NCBI GenBank assembly: GCA_963650915.1
Contig: CAVJMJ010000006.1
Coordinates: 1-64,000, forward strand
Source of the DNA: UBA4636 sp963650915
GTDB taxonomy: Bacteria; Bacillota; Clostridia; Christensenellales; Borkfalkiaceae
Direction: 5' to 3'
DNA length: 64,000 nt
Part shown: piece by piece, positions 7,078-18,200 of the stretch
How positions within the stretch are numbered: position 1 is the stretch's first letter
Layout: each line of letters starts with the position of its first letter
Position numbers and translations under genes: made by a program
Notes under the pieces: model-generated
Databases searched by the model: none
The model's input: only the letters and a program-made list of their open reading frames with translations
What the model was told of the DNA's origin: nothing

Positions 7078-9710
7078 TGTTCAAACATTTTACGCATTTT
7101 TTCCGACGCCACGATCGATATATTGGTTCTCGATTGCGGACCCGTTATGATAAATGCGTGTCCCCTGTCGTTATTGACTATTTGGTCTTGCTCTACGGCG
7201 TTTATCTTGCCCGCCTTTTCGTAAAGGGTGCATAAATCCGCCATATCGTTGGGCGACATAGAGAAGATAAAGGAATATTGACAAGCGTTGATTATGGCGG
7301 TAGACTTTCTTATAATATCCTGACTGCCGACGAAATCTTTGATGTTTTGAGTAATGACGATTTGCATGCCGTTGTACTTTCTTATACGCTTGGCAAGTTG
7401 ATACATAAAGTCGAGCGCGACGGGATATTTTGGATCTATAAATACGTGCGCCTCGTCTATGGCGACGATAATTTTACGATCTGTGCCGTATTTTAAGTTG
7501 AAATCACGATTCTTTATTATCTCGTTATCGAGCCATCTTAAAACGAGCAGCATCTGAGCGTTTGCTATTGCCTGATTGTGGTTGGATAAAAGAGAACGGA
7601 AATTAAATACCGTGAAATTTTCTTTGACGGATAACGACGACTTGCCGTTCCAAAGCACGGCGTCTCTTCCGTCGCCCGAAAATTTGGCGATAAAGTTTTT
7701 GAGTATACGTAAGTTTTCGATATCGTAATTTATCGTCGCGGTTTCCAATCTTTTACGAATAAGTTCGTATAAGTCGTCGAAAACGGGGTAATCTTCGGGG
7801 GAAAGGGTTGATAAATCCGTCCTTGAATTTATACCCTTTCCGGCGTATACGTCGACGATAAGGTTGTTAAGATACTCTAATGCCTGAGCGTCCATTCCCG
7901 ACAAAATTTCTCTGAAAAACTGTTCGAGGAACTGTAAATGAACGCTGAAGTTGTTAGCCCCTTCGGCGCTTTCGTCCGACTCGAGCGAGGTTATGATGTG
8001 GAAAGGATTTATTCTTCCTTCCGATGCCGTACCGACGTCGATAAGTTTACCGCCCACGCTACGGGCAAGCATACCGTATTCGTCCTCCGGGTCGAGAATA
8101 AATATTTTACTGTTTTCCACCGACAGTTGAGCAAGCATCGTTTTGGTCGCAAATGATTTACCCGAACCCGATCTCCCCATTATAACCATGTTGGAGTTGA
8201 CTCTTTCGTTATCGCGACGGAAAAAGTCTACGATAACGGGGAAGCCTTTGCTTTCGCCGAGCAATACGCCCGAATCGTCCATAACCGACGACAAAACGAA
8301 GGGGAAGCATGCCGCCACCGTCGACGAATGTATCGCGCGGGAATGTTCGGGCATGGCGTCGTACGCCGAAAGGTTGGATGATATCACCGCCTGACGTTGC
8401 TTACAGAAGTTATCTACTATTTCGAAGCCTTCTTCGGAAACTATTCGCCTGATGCGTTTTTTAACGTTTTTGTTGGTTTCGTTTTTCGGGTAAACCACGA
8501 GATGGGTAGTTACTTTGAAAAGGGTTTCGTTTTCGTTTTGCAACATTTGCAAAAGATTGACGAGGGTTTTTATATGCGTCTGCTTATCGATTATGGAACT
8601 TGCCTTATACGACTGCTCGTTTTGGCTCATCAACTCTTGCAAGGAGCGGTCTATCATTTTGACCGCCTTTGTTTTTTCGTACGGTTCGAGGTTCATAACG
8701 ACCTTTACGCCGTCCATGTTGAAAAGTTTATACCCCCAGGCGTTGAGTACGAAAACGGGGTAATTGCTTACCGTGTAATTATACGTTTCCGCCCCGTCGA
8801 CGTAGGTTTTACCCGTCGTAAAGCGAATGTCCTTGGGCATAGCCCATTTAATACGCTCGTTTTCGTCCAATAAATCGACGTCTTTTTCTTCAAAATCGTC
8901 GCTGTATTGATATTTTAAGAAAACGCACAATTCTTTGTCGTTTAAAACGTGGGAAGTCATTCCGTATTCTTCGAAAGAAGGAACGGCATTGTTTAAAATT
9001 TCGCTTATCACGCTTTTGTCGGAATCGTATACGACGAGATAATAAAAGGGTTTTCTTATTTTGTTTTTATCGGTTAAACTCTCGTAAATCTGAATTCTGT
9101 CGTCGATTATTTTATTACGCGCGTTAAGTTCTTCTTGGTTGATTGCGCCCGTTTTGAAAATCTTGTCCAAAACCTCTCTCTTTTTATCTTCCGATTTAAT
9201 GTACTCTGAAAAATCGAGCGTTCTGTCTATTTTTACGAGGGAGGCGCGACTTTTACCCGAAATGCTTCTGATGATTTTACCGAAGCATTTATCTATTATC
9301 TGATCTTGTCTGAAACCCGATATAAGTCTGAATTCTCTCGGGTCGATCTGCAAAACGCCGGCGTAATATTCGCCGTACACGATAAATCCGTCTTTAACGT
9401 CTTTAAAAGCAATAAAATTGGAAATATCGGTGGACGAACTTTTATAATCCGACGAATAGGTCTTTACAGAAAACAGATATTTTACGAAATGCACGAAAAA
9501 CATGTAAAACCTGTCGCCGTTACAAGGCAAATAAAGCCCTACCGTAAGACATAAAACTGCAATCATCAACAAAAATTTTACTAAGCCGATATTGGACAAA
9601 AACAACAATAACTCGATTATCGCCGCTATTATCGCTATTACGATATCGACTACGGATACGTTTTTAAAAAATTCGACTTTTACCTTTGCGGTTTTTGGAA
9701 TTATTCTCAT
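7074..9710 (-). CDS. VirB4-family T4SS ATPase with VirB3-like N-terminal membrane segment
   Basis: An 878-residue VirB4/TraE-type ATPase, the motor that powers substrate transfer or pilus assembly in type IV secretion. Two hydrophobic segments lie in the first 80 residues, which suggests a fused VirB3/PrgI-like membrane anchor. Walker A is MGRSGSGKSFATK (about residue 511) and Walker B is IIVAIDEAHVFID (about residue 750). A later TQNIKD segment and an R-rich end fit the family. It follows the TrbL-like gene by 13 bases, with an AAGGTAGG-like site, and overlaps the sigma factor gene by four bases. Identification as a VirB4 ATPase is secure; the substrate is unknown. Confidence 0.95.
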   Translation of the reverse strand: MRIIPKTAKVKVEFFKNVSVVDIVIAIIAAIIELLLFLSNIGLVKFLLMIAVLCLTVGLYLPCNGDRFYMFFVHFVKYLFSVKTYSSDYKSSSTDISNFIAFKDVKDGFIVYGEYYAGVLQIDPREFRLISGFRQDQIIDKCFGKIIRSISGKSRASLVKIDRTLDFSEYIKSEDKKREVLDKIFKTGAINQEELNARNKIIDDRIQIYESLTDKNKIRKPFYYLVVYDSDKSVISEILNNAVPSFEEYGMTSHVLNDKELCVFLKYQYSDDFEEKDVDLLDENERIKWAMPKDIRFTTGKTYVDGAETYNYTVSNYPVFVLNAWGYKLFNMDGVKVVMNLEPYEKTKAVKMIDRSLQELMSQNEQSYKASSIIDKQTHIKTLVNLLQMLQNENETLFKVTTHLVVYPKNETNKNVKKRIRRIVSEEGFEIVDNFCKQRQAVISSNLSAYDAMPEHSRAIHSSTVAACFPFVLSSVMDDSGVLLGESKGFPVIVDFFRRDNERVNSNMVIMGRSGSGKSFATKTMLAQLSVENSKIFILDPEDEYGMLARSVGGKLIDVGTASEGRINPFHIITSLESDESAEGANNFSVHLQFLEQFFREILSGMDAQALEYLNNLIVDVYAGKGINSRTDLSTLSPEDYPVFDDLYELIRKRLETATINYDIENLRILKNFIAKFSGDGRDAVLWNGKSSLSVKENFTVFNFRSLLSNHNQAIANAQMLLVLRWLDNEIIKNRDFNLKYGTDRKIIVAIDEAHVFIDPKYPVALDFMYQLAKRIRKYNGMQIVITQNIKDFVGSQDIIRKSTAIINACQYSFIFSMSPNDMADLCTLYEKAGKINAVEQDQIVNNDRGHAFIITGPQSRTNISIVASEKMRKMFEQ

Positions 9711-9722
9711 AAGCCTACCTTA

Positions 9723-11099
9723 CTATGCTATATCGTTATTGTCGTTGTTAATATTGTTATCGTCGTCGTTTTCTCTCATGGCGTCGATTACTTCGTTGCC
9801 TCTTTCGCGATTGAGATCGTTATTATTGTTATTGTTGTTATTATCGTTTGCGGGTACACCGGAATTTTTAATCAACTCGTTAAGTTGATTGTTTCCCTCG
9901 GCGGGGGCTTCGTTGTGGTTGCCGTTACCGCCGCCGTTCTCGTTTTCTTCGAGGTTTCTGTCACCCGTAGTTCCGTCTTTTCCGCCGCCGTAATGGCTGC
10001 CGAAAATCTTGTTACCTATCTTGTCTTCAACGCCCCTGTTTATGGCGTTGCCGAGCCTTTCCGCACCCCAAGTTACCGGTTTAAAGGCTACGCCCGCAAC
10101 CGTTTTAAGACCGCCGAGCAATGCTCCGCCGAGGGCGTTACCGGCAAAGGCGTTGTCTCTTAATTCGTTGCTTCCTCCGCCGCTCGTGACGAGGTTGCCG
10201 ACGAGTGCCATTGCTTTTTTCATCGTAAGCGAACCGCCGATGATAAACAATATTTTGCACATATTGTTTAAAAAGTTCGACGAGAAGAATTGCAGGTCGG
10301 TATCCATTACGAGGAGAACTATAAGACAGTAAACGTTAATGGCTATAATCGTTCCGAACCCTACGAAAAATTTGGTAAGAATTTGTTCTCTCCAAAGTTT
10401 AAAGTGCGAGCCGTCGTCTAATACGGAAGCCGCAACGGGGAAGGGCGAAACTATATACAGAATAATTATGGAAATGGCTCTGTCTACGAAAACGAGCAAC
10501 GCCCACGCCACGTTCCATAAAATTACGGCACCCGCTACCCAAGAAGCGAAATAGTCGAAATTTTCGAGATTTATGTACTGTGCTACCGTATCGGTATCGG
10601 TATAACTTAACGTACCGTCCAAAAACTTTGCGCTGTCGGCTGAATTATACCAAGCGCCGTCGCTGAAAGCGGTAAACAAAAAGTTACCTATGCTTCCGCC
10701 GCCTGCCAACGTTGCCTTGTAAAGTGCTTGCATAAAGGCGTTAGACACCCATACGCCTATTATCATGATTGCGGGGATAAACAAAAACGTAAGCACGCTT
10801 TTCAATGCTTTTACGCAAATCTGCGCAACGGTTACGTCGGGTTTTTCCTTTGCAATCAAACGAATTATGGCAAGTATGGTGAAAAAAACCAATACGACAA
10901 GTCCTAACAGTGCGGCAACGATAAAAGCGTTGGTTACTTCTTGCCGTTTAAGAAGATAGGAAAGAAAGTCTATATCTTCCCCTTGTACGGTTATATCTTC
11001 TATTCCGCACAATTTATTGGCGCATTGCATTACGCCGTCTATTAAACGAAGAATCGACTTCGTTATACTGTACAGAAATTCCCAAAACCAATCAAACAT
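9723..11099 (-). CDS. TrbL/VirB6-like polytopic inner-membrane T4SS protein
   Basis: A 458-residue protein with about six hydrophobic segments between residues 50 and 310. It starts with an amphipathic helix rich in Trp and Phe (MFDWFWEFLY). This plan matches VirB6/TrbL proteins and the ICE transmembrane protein family of Gram-positive elements (Mbov_0396-like), which form the membrane channel. The last 100 residues are hydrophilic and dominated by Asn, Gly and Asp, including an uninterrupted Asn run, so the tail is probably disordered. It sits between the lipoprotein and the VirB4 genes, the usual position for this component. Family assignment rests on topology and neighbours more than on motifs. 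Confidence 0.75.
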   Translation of the reverse strand: MFDWFWEFLYSITKSILRLIDGVMQCANKLCGIEDITVQGEDIDFLSYLLKRQEVTNAFIVAALLGLVVLVFFTILAIIRLIAKEKPDVTVAQICVKALKSVLTFLFIPAIMIIGVWVSNAFMQALYKATLAGGGSIGNFLFTAFSDGAWYNSADSAKFLDGTLSYTDTDTVAQYINLENFDYFASWVAGAVILWNVAWALLVFVDRAISIIILYIVSPFPVAASVLDDGSHFKLWREQILTKFFVGFGTIIAINVYCLIVLLVMDTDLQFFSSNFLNNMCKILFIIGGSLTMKKAMALVGNLVTSGGGSNELRDNAFAGNALGGALLGGLKTVAGVAFKPVTWGAERLGNAINRGVEDKIGNKIFGSHYGGGKDGTTGDRNLEENENGGGNGNHNEAPAEGNNQLNELIKNSGVPANDNNNNNNNNDLNRERGNEVIDAMRENDDDNNINNDNNDIA

Positions 11100-11137
11100 T
11101 GTTCGTTACCTACTTACTTAACTTATTTATTACCCGA

Positions 11138-11857
11138 TTACTTTACGTAAATCAGCATTGCCGTAAAACAAACCTCCGTAACGAGATCTTTATCGGCAAC
11201 GAGAGTGTCTTCGTCGTATCTGACGCAGTTGTTTTCAAATTGAAACAACAAACACCGCCCCGACGACAAATCTATAGACGAACTCTTTCCTCCGCCTGTT
11301 TTCCAATCGGTTATTCTGAACGATTGCCACTTATTTGCTTTCAGCGCGACTTTTACTTCGGCTACGGCGTCGTCTTTAAAAGGTTCGTCAAAATCCTTCC
11401 TTATACGCCTTTCTTTTTCGCCGGTTTCCGGATTTACGTACTCTTCGGTGTCTTCGTCGTAATTTCCCGTCGCTATGCGCTTCGGCACCTCTTTTGCCTC
11501 GTAAACGTATACGCTAAAATCAACGTCCTTCTCGGAACGCAGATATATGGCAAATTCTTTGACGGAAATATCTTCGCCGGCAAAAACCGCCATATATTTA
11601 TAAGCGTTCAAGTCCGTAGGACATTTAAAATCCGATTTGTTGAAATCGTTTACCGCCGAGGGGTTGTATAAATCGAGAATTGACAAAGTTTGCTTCGTCA
11701 AATCGCTTTTTACAAAGGTAACGGCGTTGAATTTTTTCGCGTAGTCGGCTTCGTCCTTAACGTTCCCGAGGTCGGGTGCGCAGGATACGAAGACGAGGCA
11801 TATCGACGCTAAAAGTATCGCTAAAAATTTTCGCGTGTTTTTCTTAGGTAGTAGCAT
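11138..11857 (-). CDS. Lipoprotein of the T4SS-like operon
   Basis: A 239-residue protein with a basic N-terminus (KKNTRK), a hydrophobic core and a lipobox ending VFVSC at about residue 26, so it should be lipid-anchored on the outer face of the membrane. The mature part alternates beta-type sequence and has a conserved-looking SFRITDWKTGG segment. No family is recognised. The start overlaps the end of the pilin-like gene by 14 bases, which implies coupling. Its place among channel genes suggests a structural or surface accessory part of the apparatus. Confidence 0.75.
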   Translation of the reverse strand: MLLPKKNTRKFLAILLASICLVFVSCAPDLGNVKDEADYAKKFNAVTFVKSDLTKQTLSILDLYNPSAVNDFNKSDFKCPTDLNAYKYMAVFAGEDISVKEFAIYLRSEKDVDFSVYVYEAKEVPKRIATGNYDEDTEEYVNPETGEKERRIRKDFDEPFKDDAVAEVKVALKANKWQSFRITDWKTGGGKSSSIDLSSGRCLLFQFENNCVRYDEDTLVADKDLVTEVCFTAMLIYVK

Positions 11858-12149
11858 ACTTAGGCCACCAACTCGTAAACACGGTGAGGGCTACTTGAAG
11901 CATGGCAAGCAATACGAATATAAGCACGAATCCGATTATGGCGTTTTTAAGTGCTTTTTTTGCTTTGTCGTGTTCTTGAGGTTCGTCCGCGCGTGCGTAT
12001 TTTACGCCGAGCAAAATGCAATAAATGGCACCGACGGAACCGACTACCGCAAGCAATATGGGTACCAATGTGTTGCAAATTTCCAGTATAGGAAGTACGA
12101 TCCTTCTAAGCTCGCCTTCCGAGATGTTTGCCAAGAGATTGTAAATCAT
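11844..12149 (-). CDS. Pilin-like small membrane protein (VirB2/Mbov_0395-like)
   Basis: A 101-residue protein with two hydrophobic helices (about residues 20-48 and 70-92) separated by a charged loop reading KYARADEPQEHDKAKKAL. This loop, and the GxxxAxxxILLGVKYA pattern before it, are typical of the small pilin-like conjugal proteins of Gram-positive T4SS (Mbov_0395 family, VirB2/TrbC-like). It precedes the lipoprotein and TrbL-like genes. No signal peptidase site is obvious. Role inferred: the main subunit of a transfer channel or short pilus. Confidence 0.8.
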   Translation of the reverse strand: MIYNLLANISEGELRRIVLPILEICNTLVPILLAVVGSVGAIYCILLGVKYARADEPQEHDKAKKALKNAIIGFVLIFVLLAMLQVALTVFTSWWPKYATT

Positions 12150-12201
12150 TTTTTATTCTCCTATAATAAAATTTTTTTTTAAAAACAAGCGGTTTGCTCG
12201 T

Positions 12202-15200
12202 TTATTCTATTCTTGAACGTTTACGGAATAACAGCCCCGCAAACAGTCCTACGACGACGGCAACGATAAGTATTATTATCAGCGTGCTTGTCGCCACGTT
12301 GGCGGTGTAAACTCTTGTAAACTCGACTTGTGAAGTCCCGCCCGCTTCGTTTACGACCACCACTTTGTAATTGCCTTTTTCTTGTATTTCCTGAACGTCC
12401 GACGAAGTCGTCACTTTGATTTCGCCGTTTAAAACTCCGTCCTTGTAGATGTAAACGGTGTCCCCTTCTTTTAAACCGCCGATTTTTACGTTTTCTCTGG
12501 TAACACCGCCATCCTCGACTCCGCTTAACGCGATTTTGGGAACGCTTGTGTCGATAACCAACGAGAATTCCGAGGTTTTCCCTGTAAGAGAGGACGTCAT
12601 CACCACTTCGTATTCTCCGGCTTCCTCGAAGTTAAGATAGGACCTATCCGTTTTATCTTCGACGGCTTCCGTCCAATCGACTTTTCCGCCGCCCGAGTTA
12701 TAGTAAACTTCGGTTATCTTAAATCCTTCGGGGGTGGTATACTCAAACTTTGACAGTGCGTGGGTTACGAGGTAGAAACAGAAATAATCTTTGTTGCCCG
12801 CCTCGTCTTTTAAAAGGATTTCCCACTTTCCGCTTTCGGTGAAGGAGAATGAATCGTACCCTTCGACTTCTCTGCCGTCTTTGTAAACCGTATAATAAGA
12901 CACGGCATCTCCGTTCAAAGGTGCAAAACTAACGACTTCGTTTACAAGTTCTCCGCTAAAAAGTTTTTGCTCGGTGGTTCCTACGTAGAAGCAGAAGTCC
13001 GCTACGCTGTCACGCTTGACGGAATAATTGGTAAGGTTGCCCGCAACGTCCTTTACGGAAATTATATAACTTCCGTCTTGCAGATATTTCGTTCCGCTTA
13101 CGTAGTCGCCGAGGGCTTCTCCGTTTACGCTTACGGTTGCGGTGTAACCGTCATCAAAGGTAACGGCAACGGGGTCTTTGGTAATTCCTTCGTTTACCTG
13201 CATCTCGTAAGGCTCGACTTTGATAGTCGTGCGATACAAAACACAGTCGAATTTATAAGAAAACCCGTATTCGTCGAGGTATTCTACGGTGTATACGTAT
13301 TTTCCGCTGTTTGACTCCGACGGGAAGTTAAGCTGGAAGGGAAGGTTTCTTTCCTCCGAATTGACTTTAAACATCGTTTTCGAGGCTTCCGAACTATCGT
13401 AACTAAGGGTTATAGTCTTGTTGCACCATACACCGTTTTCGACGACCTTTTCGTCTACGGCGTATTCTTGCTTGTCCATACTGCGGGTAAGCCTCGTTAC
13501 GATAAGCGGTGAACTCGATCTGTAATTAACCGTTTTTGCGGTTTTGTTGCCGTATATATCCCTGAAAATTATTTCGTATTCGCCGTCTCCGCCGTTTCCT
13601 ATAAGGAATTCTTCGTTAAAGGCAAGTTTTTCTTCGGATACGTCGTCGTAGATTGAAGAAGTTTTTCCGTTTGGAAGGGTAACGATTATAGATTTTATTC
13701 CGTCGCTTAACAACTTCGATTTGACGAAATTAACTTTGGTGTTCGTATAACCTTCTGACTTTCTTAAAGCCTTATCGTTAAATCCGTCGAGCCATTCGTC
13801 GGAATATTCAACGGCTTTATCGCTTATGAAAACCGTTTTTGTTTCGACGTTGCCGAAATCGTCCGTAAAAGTAAATTCAAACTTGCCGTTCCCTTTTACG
13901 GTGAAGATTTTTTCGCCGTCGGGAGATTGACTATCCGGCTCCAAAGCGTAAGCTTCGTCGTTCTTTTTGACAGAGCATCCTATCGTGTCGGCAACTTTCA
14001 GCGAAACGTAACAGTTCGAATAAAACTCTTCGTCGTAATTTGCCGAGTAAGCGATTTTTTCGCCGTCGAGGTAGACGACGGTGCCTTCTACGGATATTCC
14101 GACGTGGTAAACTATTTTTACCGTGGAGGAATTGCCGTATTTATTGTAAACGACGATTTTATAAACGCCGTCTTCGGTGCACTCGCTTTCGCCGATACAA
14201 ACCGTATATCCTACCGAATCGAAGTCGTCGGTTTTGGAATAATAGAAACGGTACCAATTACCTTCGTCCGTGATATTAAGGGTAACTTTGTCGTTTGCGT
14301 ACAAGGTTTTGTCTAAAGTCCCCTTTTTATCGCCGATGGTGTATTCCAAGTAGGAAAGTTCGTCGGATAATTCAGTTTCGGTGTACTTGCTTTCGACAGT
14401 TTCGGTTGAACGAACGCTGAATTTTACGTCGATCGTATGCTTTACGGTTTCCTCTCTTTCCTTTAAAACGACTTCGAGGTAAACCACGCCGTCCGAAAGG
14501 AAGGCTTTAATATAATAGGAATAGTCGTCGCCTCCGCCGACCACTATCGGCGTTTTGGTAAGTTCTTTGTTTAACGTAACTTTTTCCTCGGCGGAAAGGG
14601 TAACTTTTTTAACGCCGTCTACCGTTTCGACGTTTTCTACGACTTCGAGCACGGTGCGTTTAATATTCGTTCCGTCCGTCGTCAACTTGTAATATTCGCC
14701 GTTGACGATAAAAACGAATTCACCCGCTCCGTAAAGTTTTGCCACGACGTTTTTGTTGCCGTAATTTTTTTCGATGCCGTAAACGTCGTCTACGCCGAGT
14801 TCGGTGAATTCCGTGCGACCGATATCGAACGAATAGGTCGAAGTATTGCCTATCTTGTCCGTCGCGGTTATTACGTAACTGCCCTCTTTACCGAAAACCA
14901 TTTTGTCGGTAAACCCGCCGGTAACTTCGGTTACCGCTCCGTTATAGGTGTACGACCATTTGTAAATGCCGGACGAGTCGGATATTTGCAAGGTAACTAA
15001 ACTTCCCGTTACCAGTTCGCCGTCTTTAACAGTTTCGGTTACGACGTCGGTTTGGATGAAACTTACGTCGGTAAAGTTTATTCTGTCGCCGGCTTTTACG
15101 CCTTCTCCGTTCAGGTATTTTTTTACGAATTCTTCGTCCTCGTCGGCGTAAGAATATTTTACTCTGTTGGTAACGAGTGAAATAGTCGGGGCGGTAGAAT

Positions 15201-18200
15201 CCGATTTACCTATGTAGTCGACGAATAAATCGGGGTACTCTCTGTAATAAATTTTAACCTGCCAGTTATCCCCTTCGATGGTTACGTAGGTATAAGAACC
15301 GACCGTTTTCGCCGTTCCGCTTCCTAAAGTAAATTCGTATTCGTAATCTTCAGAAAAACTGAATCTTACCTTTCCGTTAGTCGTTATCGAATAACTCGAC
15401 GCACCTAACTTCGTCGCTAAAAAGCCGACCGTTTCGGAAACGCCGTCGGCAACTTTTACCCATTCGTCGTTCTTCTCGTAATACCAAGTTACTTTTGGCA
15501 ATTCCCTTATAAGAGTGGTGGATTCGTTGCAAACGTCGTAAACGTTTCCGAATAAATCTTCTACGTAAAAGCGATACTTACCGCCGTCACGGAAGGTTAT
15601 CTTGCCCGAAGCGAGAGAATCTACGCTGTCGGTTAACAAAACGCCGTCGAGATATACTTCGAATCTGTAAATATCGTCTTTGGAGTAGGTGCAGATAAAT
15701 TGTATATAATTGTTGGGTTCGTTTTTTACCGAACATGAATCGGCAAGGCTTTCTGTACTTATTCTTAAATTGAAGGAAAACCCGTTGCCCGAACGATCGT
15801 ATACCTTGATAATGTATTTGCCTTGATCCAAACTTACGCTCTTTGAAGCATTGCTTAAATCGCTTGCAAAATAAACTCCTTTAAGTACCTCACCGCTGTT
15901 AAACAGGGCAATGTAGGCGTATTCGTCGGTATCCGTGACGGAAAGCAATTCAAAAGATTTAACGTTTAAAGAAGAATTTCTTTCGGCATCGGCTTTACCG
16001 ATAGTCAGCGTTTGCTTGCCTTTATTGTTGTCGTACGACACGCTTATTTCGGGAGAATCGTTATCGATGTAAACGCTGTATTCTCTTATACCGTTTGCGT
16101 CACGCTCTATAATGTCGTATATTCCCGTGCCGTTTATGGCGTCTTTAAGGTAAAAATTACCCGAAACATCGGCTTTTTCGTAATTGTTGCCGTCGTGTTT
16201 TTTAAAATAGAAGGAAGTGTATTCCCCGACCGTAAGTTGTTGAACGGCGAAAGGATATTCGGCGTCTTTGGTTTTATAGGTCGGCGAGTATATTCCGCTA
16301 TCCCCGTTAAAGTACAAAGCCGTTTTGAAAGAGTTACCCGTTTTGGTAACTTTTACCGATTCGGCGTTCGGTTTTATCCTCGACGAATCGAGTACGGGGA
16401 TTTTTTTAGCGTTAAGAAGGTCGTCTTCCGCAAGGTAAACGTAACCTCCCTTATTCGTTATCGTTAAGGCAACCTTTTTTATCGCCGATTTGAGATTGTC
16501 GGACAACTTAGAAAGGTCTATTTCGGTTTCGTACGAATTGCTGTAGAAGTAATAATTCCAGTTTTGAGTTTGATTGGATTGATCCCACGAAGCCGATTTG
16601 TAACGAATCCAAGTCTGTCCGTCTACGGCTTTGTCTTCGCCCGTCGCCTTTCTGTAATTTTCGCCCACTCCGCTGTTAAGGTCTTGCGCAATTCTGGCGT
16701 CTACGTGTAACAGTGACAAATCCTGTTTTTCCATAAACTCGTAGTAAAGACAGGCTTTGTCGTCGGAGGAAAATGCAAGCCGTAGTTTGGTAGAGTTGTA
16801 ATTTTCTTTTTTAATCTCGTTTTCGGACATCCAGTAGTAGGAAACATCTCCTGCCTGCCAGACTTTGTTTACGATGAGTTTATCGGTTGCGGTTATATTG
16901 TATCCGTCCGTCTTGTCTTCGCTTCCGCAAATATAGAAGGAGTAGATTTCGGATTTTTTATCGAAACTCTTCATCTGTATCGAGAAATATCCGCCCTCGT
17001 CGGAAGAGTATTCCATAACGTAGGTTTTCTTATCGGCGTCGGAATAATAACATTTAAAATATTTATCCGCCGTGTCCGTAACGAGGTCGTCTCCCTTATA
17101 AAGGGATGCAAGTTCAATCGTCGTGTTGTCATCGAGACTAAACGTCAGCGAAAACTTACTGCCCGAGTTATCGGCAAAGTAACTGTTTTTATAACTTTCT
17201 TCACTACCGTTTATCGTGGTGTTTTCCACATTGACTTTGTCGTAAACGGTATACGGCGTACCGCTTACGGTAAGATTTACCGTGCAACGGGGAGAGGTAT
17301 CGAAGAGACAGGGCTCGTCAAAATCGTATTCGTAAACGTTGTTAGCCTTGTCGTATGTGGTAAAACTAAGGTAAAACGTTTTGGTTTGGTTGGCTTCCAT
17401 TCCGAAAGTCGTTTCGCCGTTAATGGTGAATTTGCCGGTAGTTTCGTCGGCTTTTTCGTTATATGTAAGGGTTACCGTATTTACGACGGAATCTGCCGAA
17501 TATATGACTTTGGTTTTCTTTTCCGTTTCGCCCTTTAATCGATACTCCATGAGTATCTCTTTAAGATCTTCGGCTTTGCCTTTTAAAGTGAGCGAAACCT
17601 CTCTTTCGGACAGTAAAGCGGCGGGGTTGGATAGCGAGGCGGATATTTCGACGGGTGTGTTGTCGAATTTAAACGCCCCCGTATGCCCTACCGTTTTTAA
17701 TCCGTAAGAGGATACCGCCATGTAGTAAAGACTGTATTCTCCGTCCAATTTTTCGCCCGTTACCGTAAGTGCGGTCGGCGTCACAGTTTCGCAGTTCGAA
17801 TATGAAGATTCGGAATATACGTCGAAACTTTCGGTGTCCGTAGTTTTAACCCACGTATAGTATAATTTTGAACCTTCCGCACTCATATTGTCGGTACCGA
17901 TATAGACGATATGTTTTTGAGCAACGCTTGTTATATCGCTTAAAATTCTCGTAGTTATATCGGGCTTACGCATATCTATGTTTACCGAAAATTCATTTCC
18001 TTCAAACGACGATAATTGAACGTAATTGTTTTTTAAGCTAAAATTGTAAGCGTAATCGGAAATATTTTTGCAGGCGTCGCTAAAAGCACTGCTTGCCTTA
18101 AACGTTATGCTTTTTATTTGGGAGTTATATCCGAAAGTGCCTTCGCTACCGGTGTAATCGTTAAGATTGCAGTCGAAATAAAGCGTGTCCGACCCTTCAC

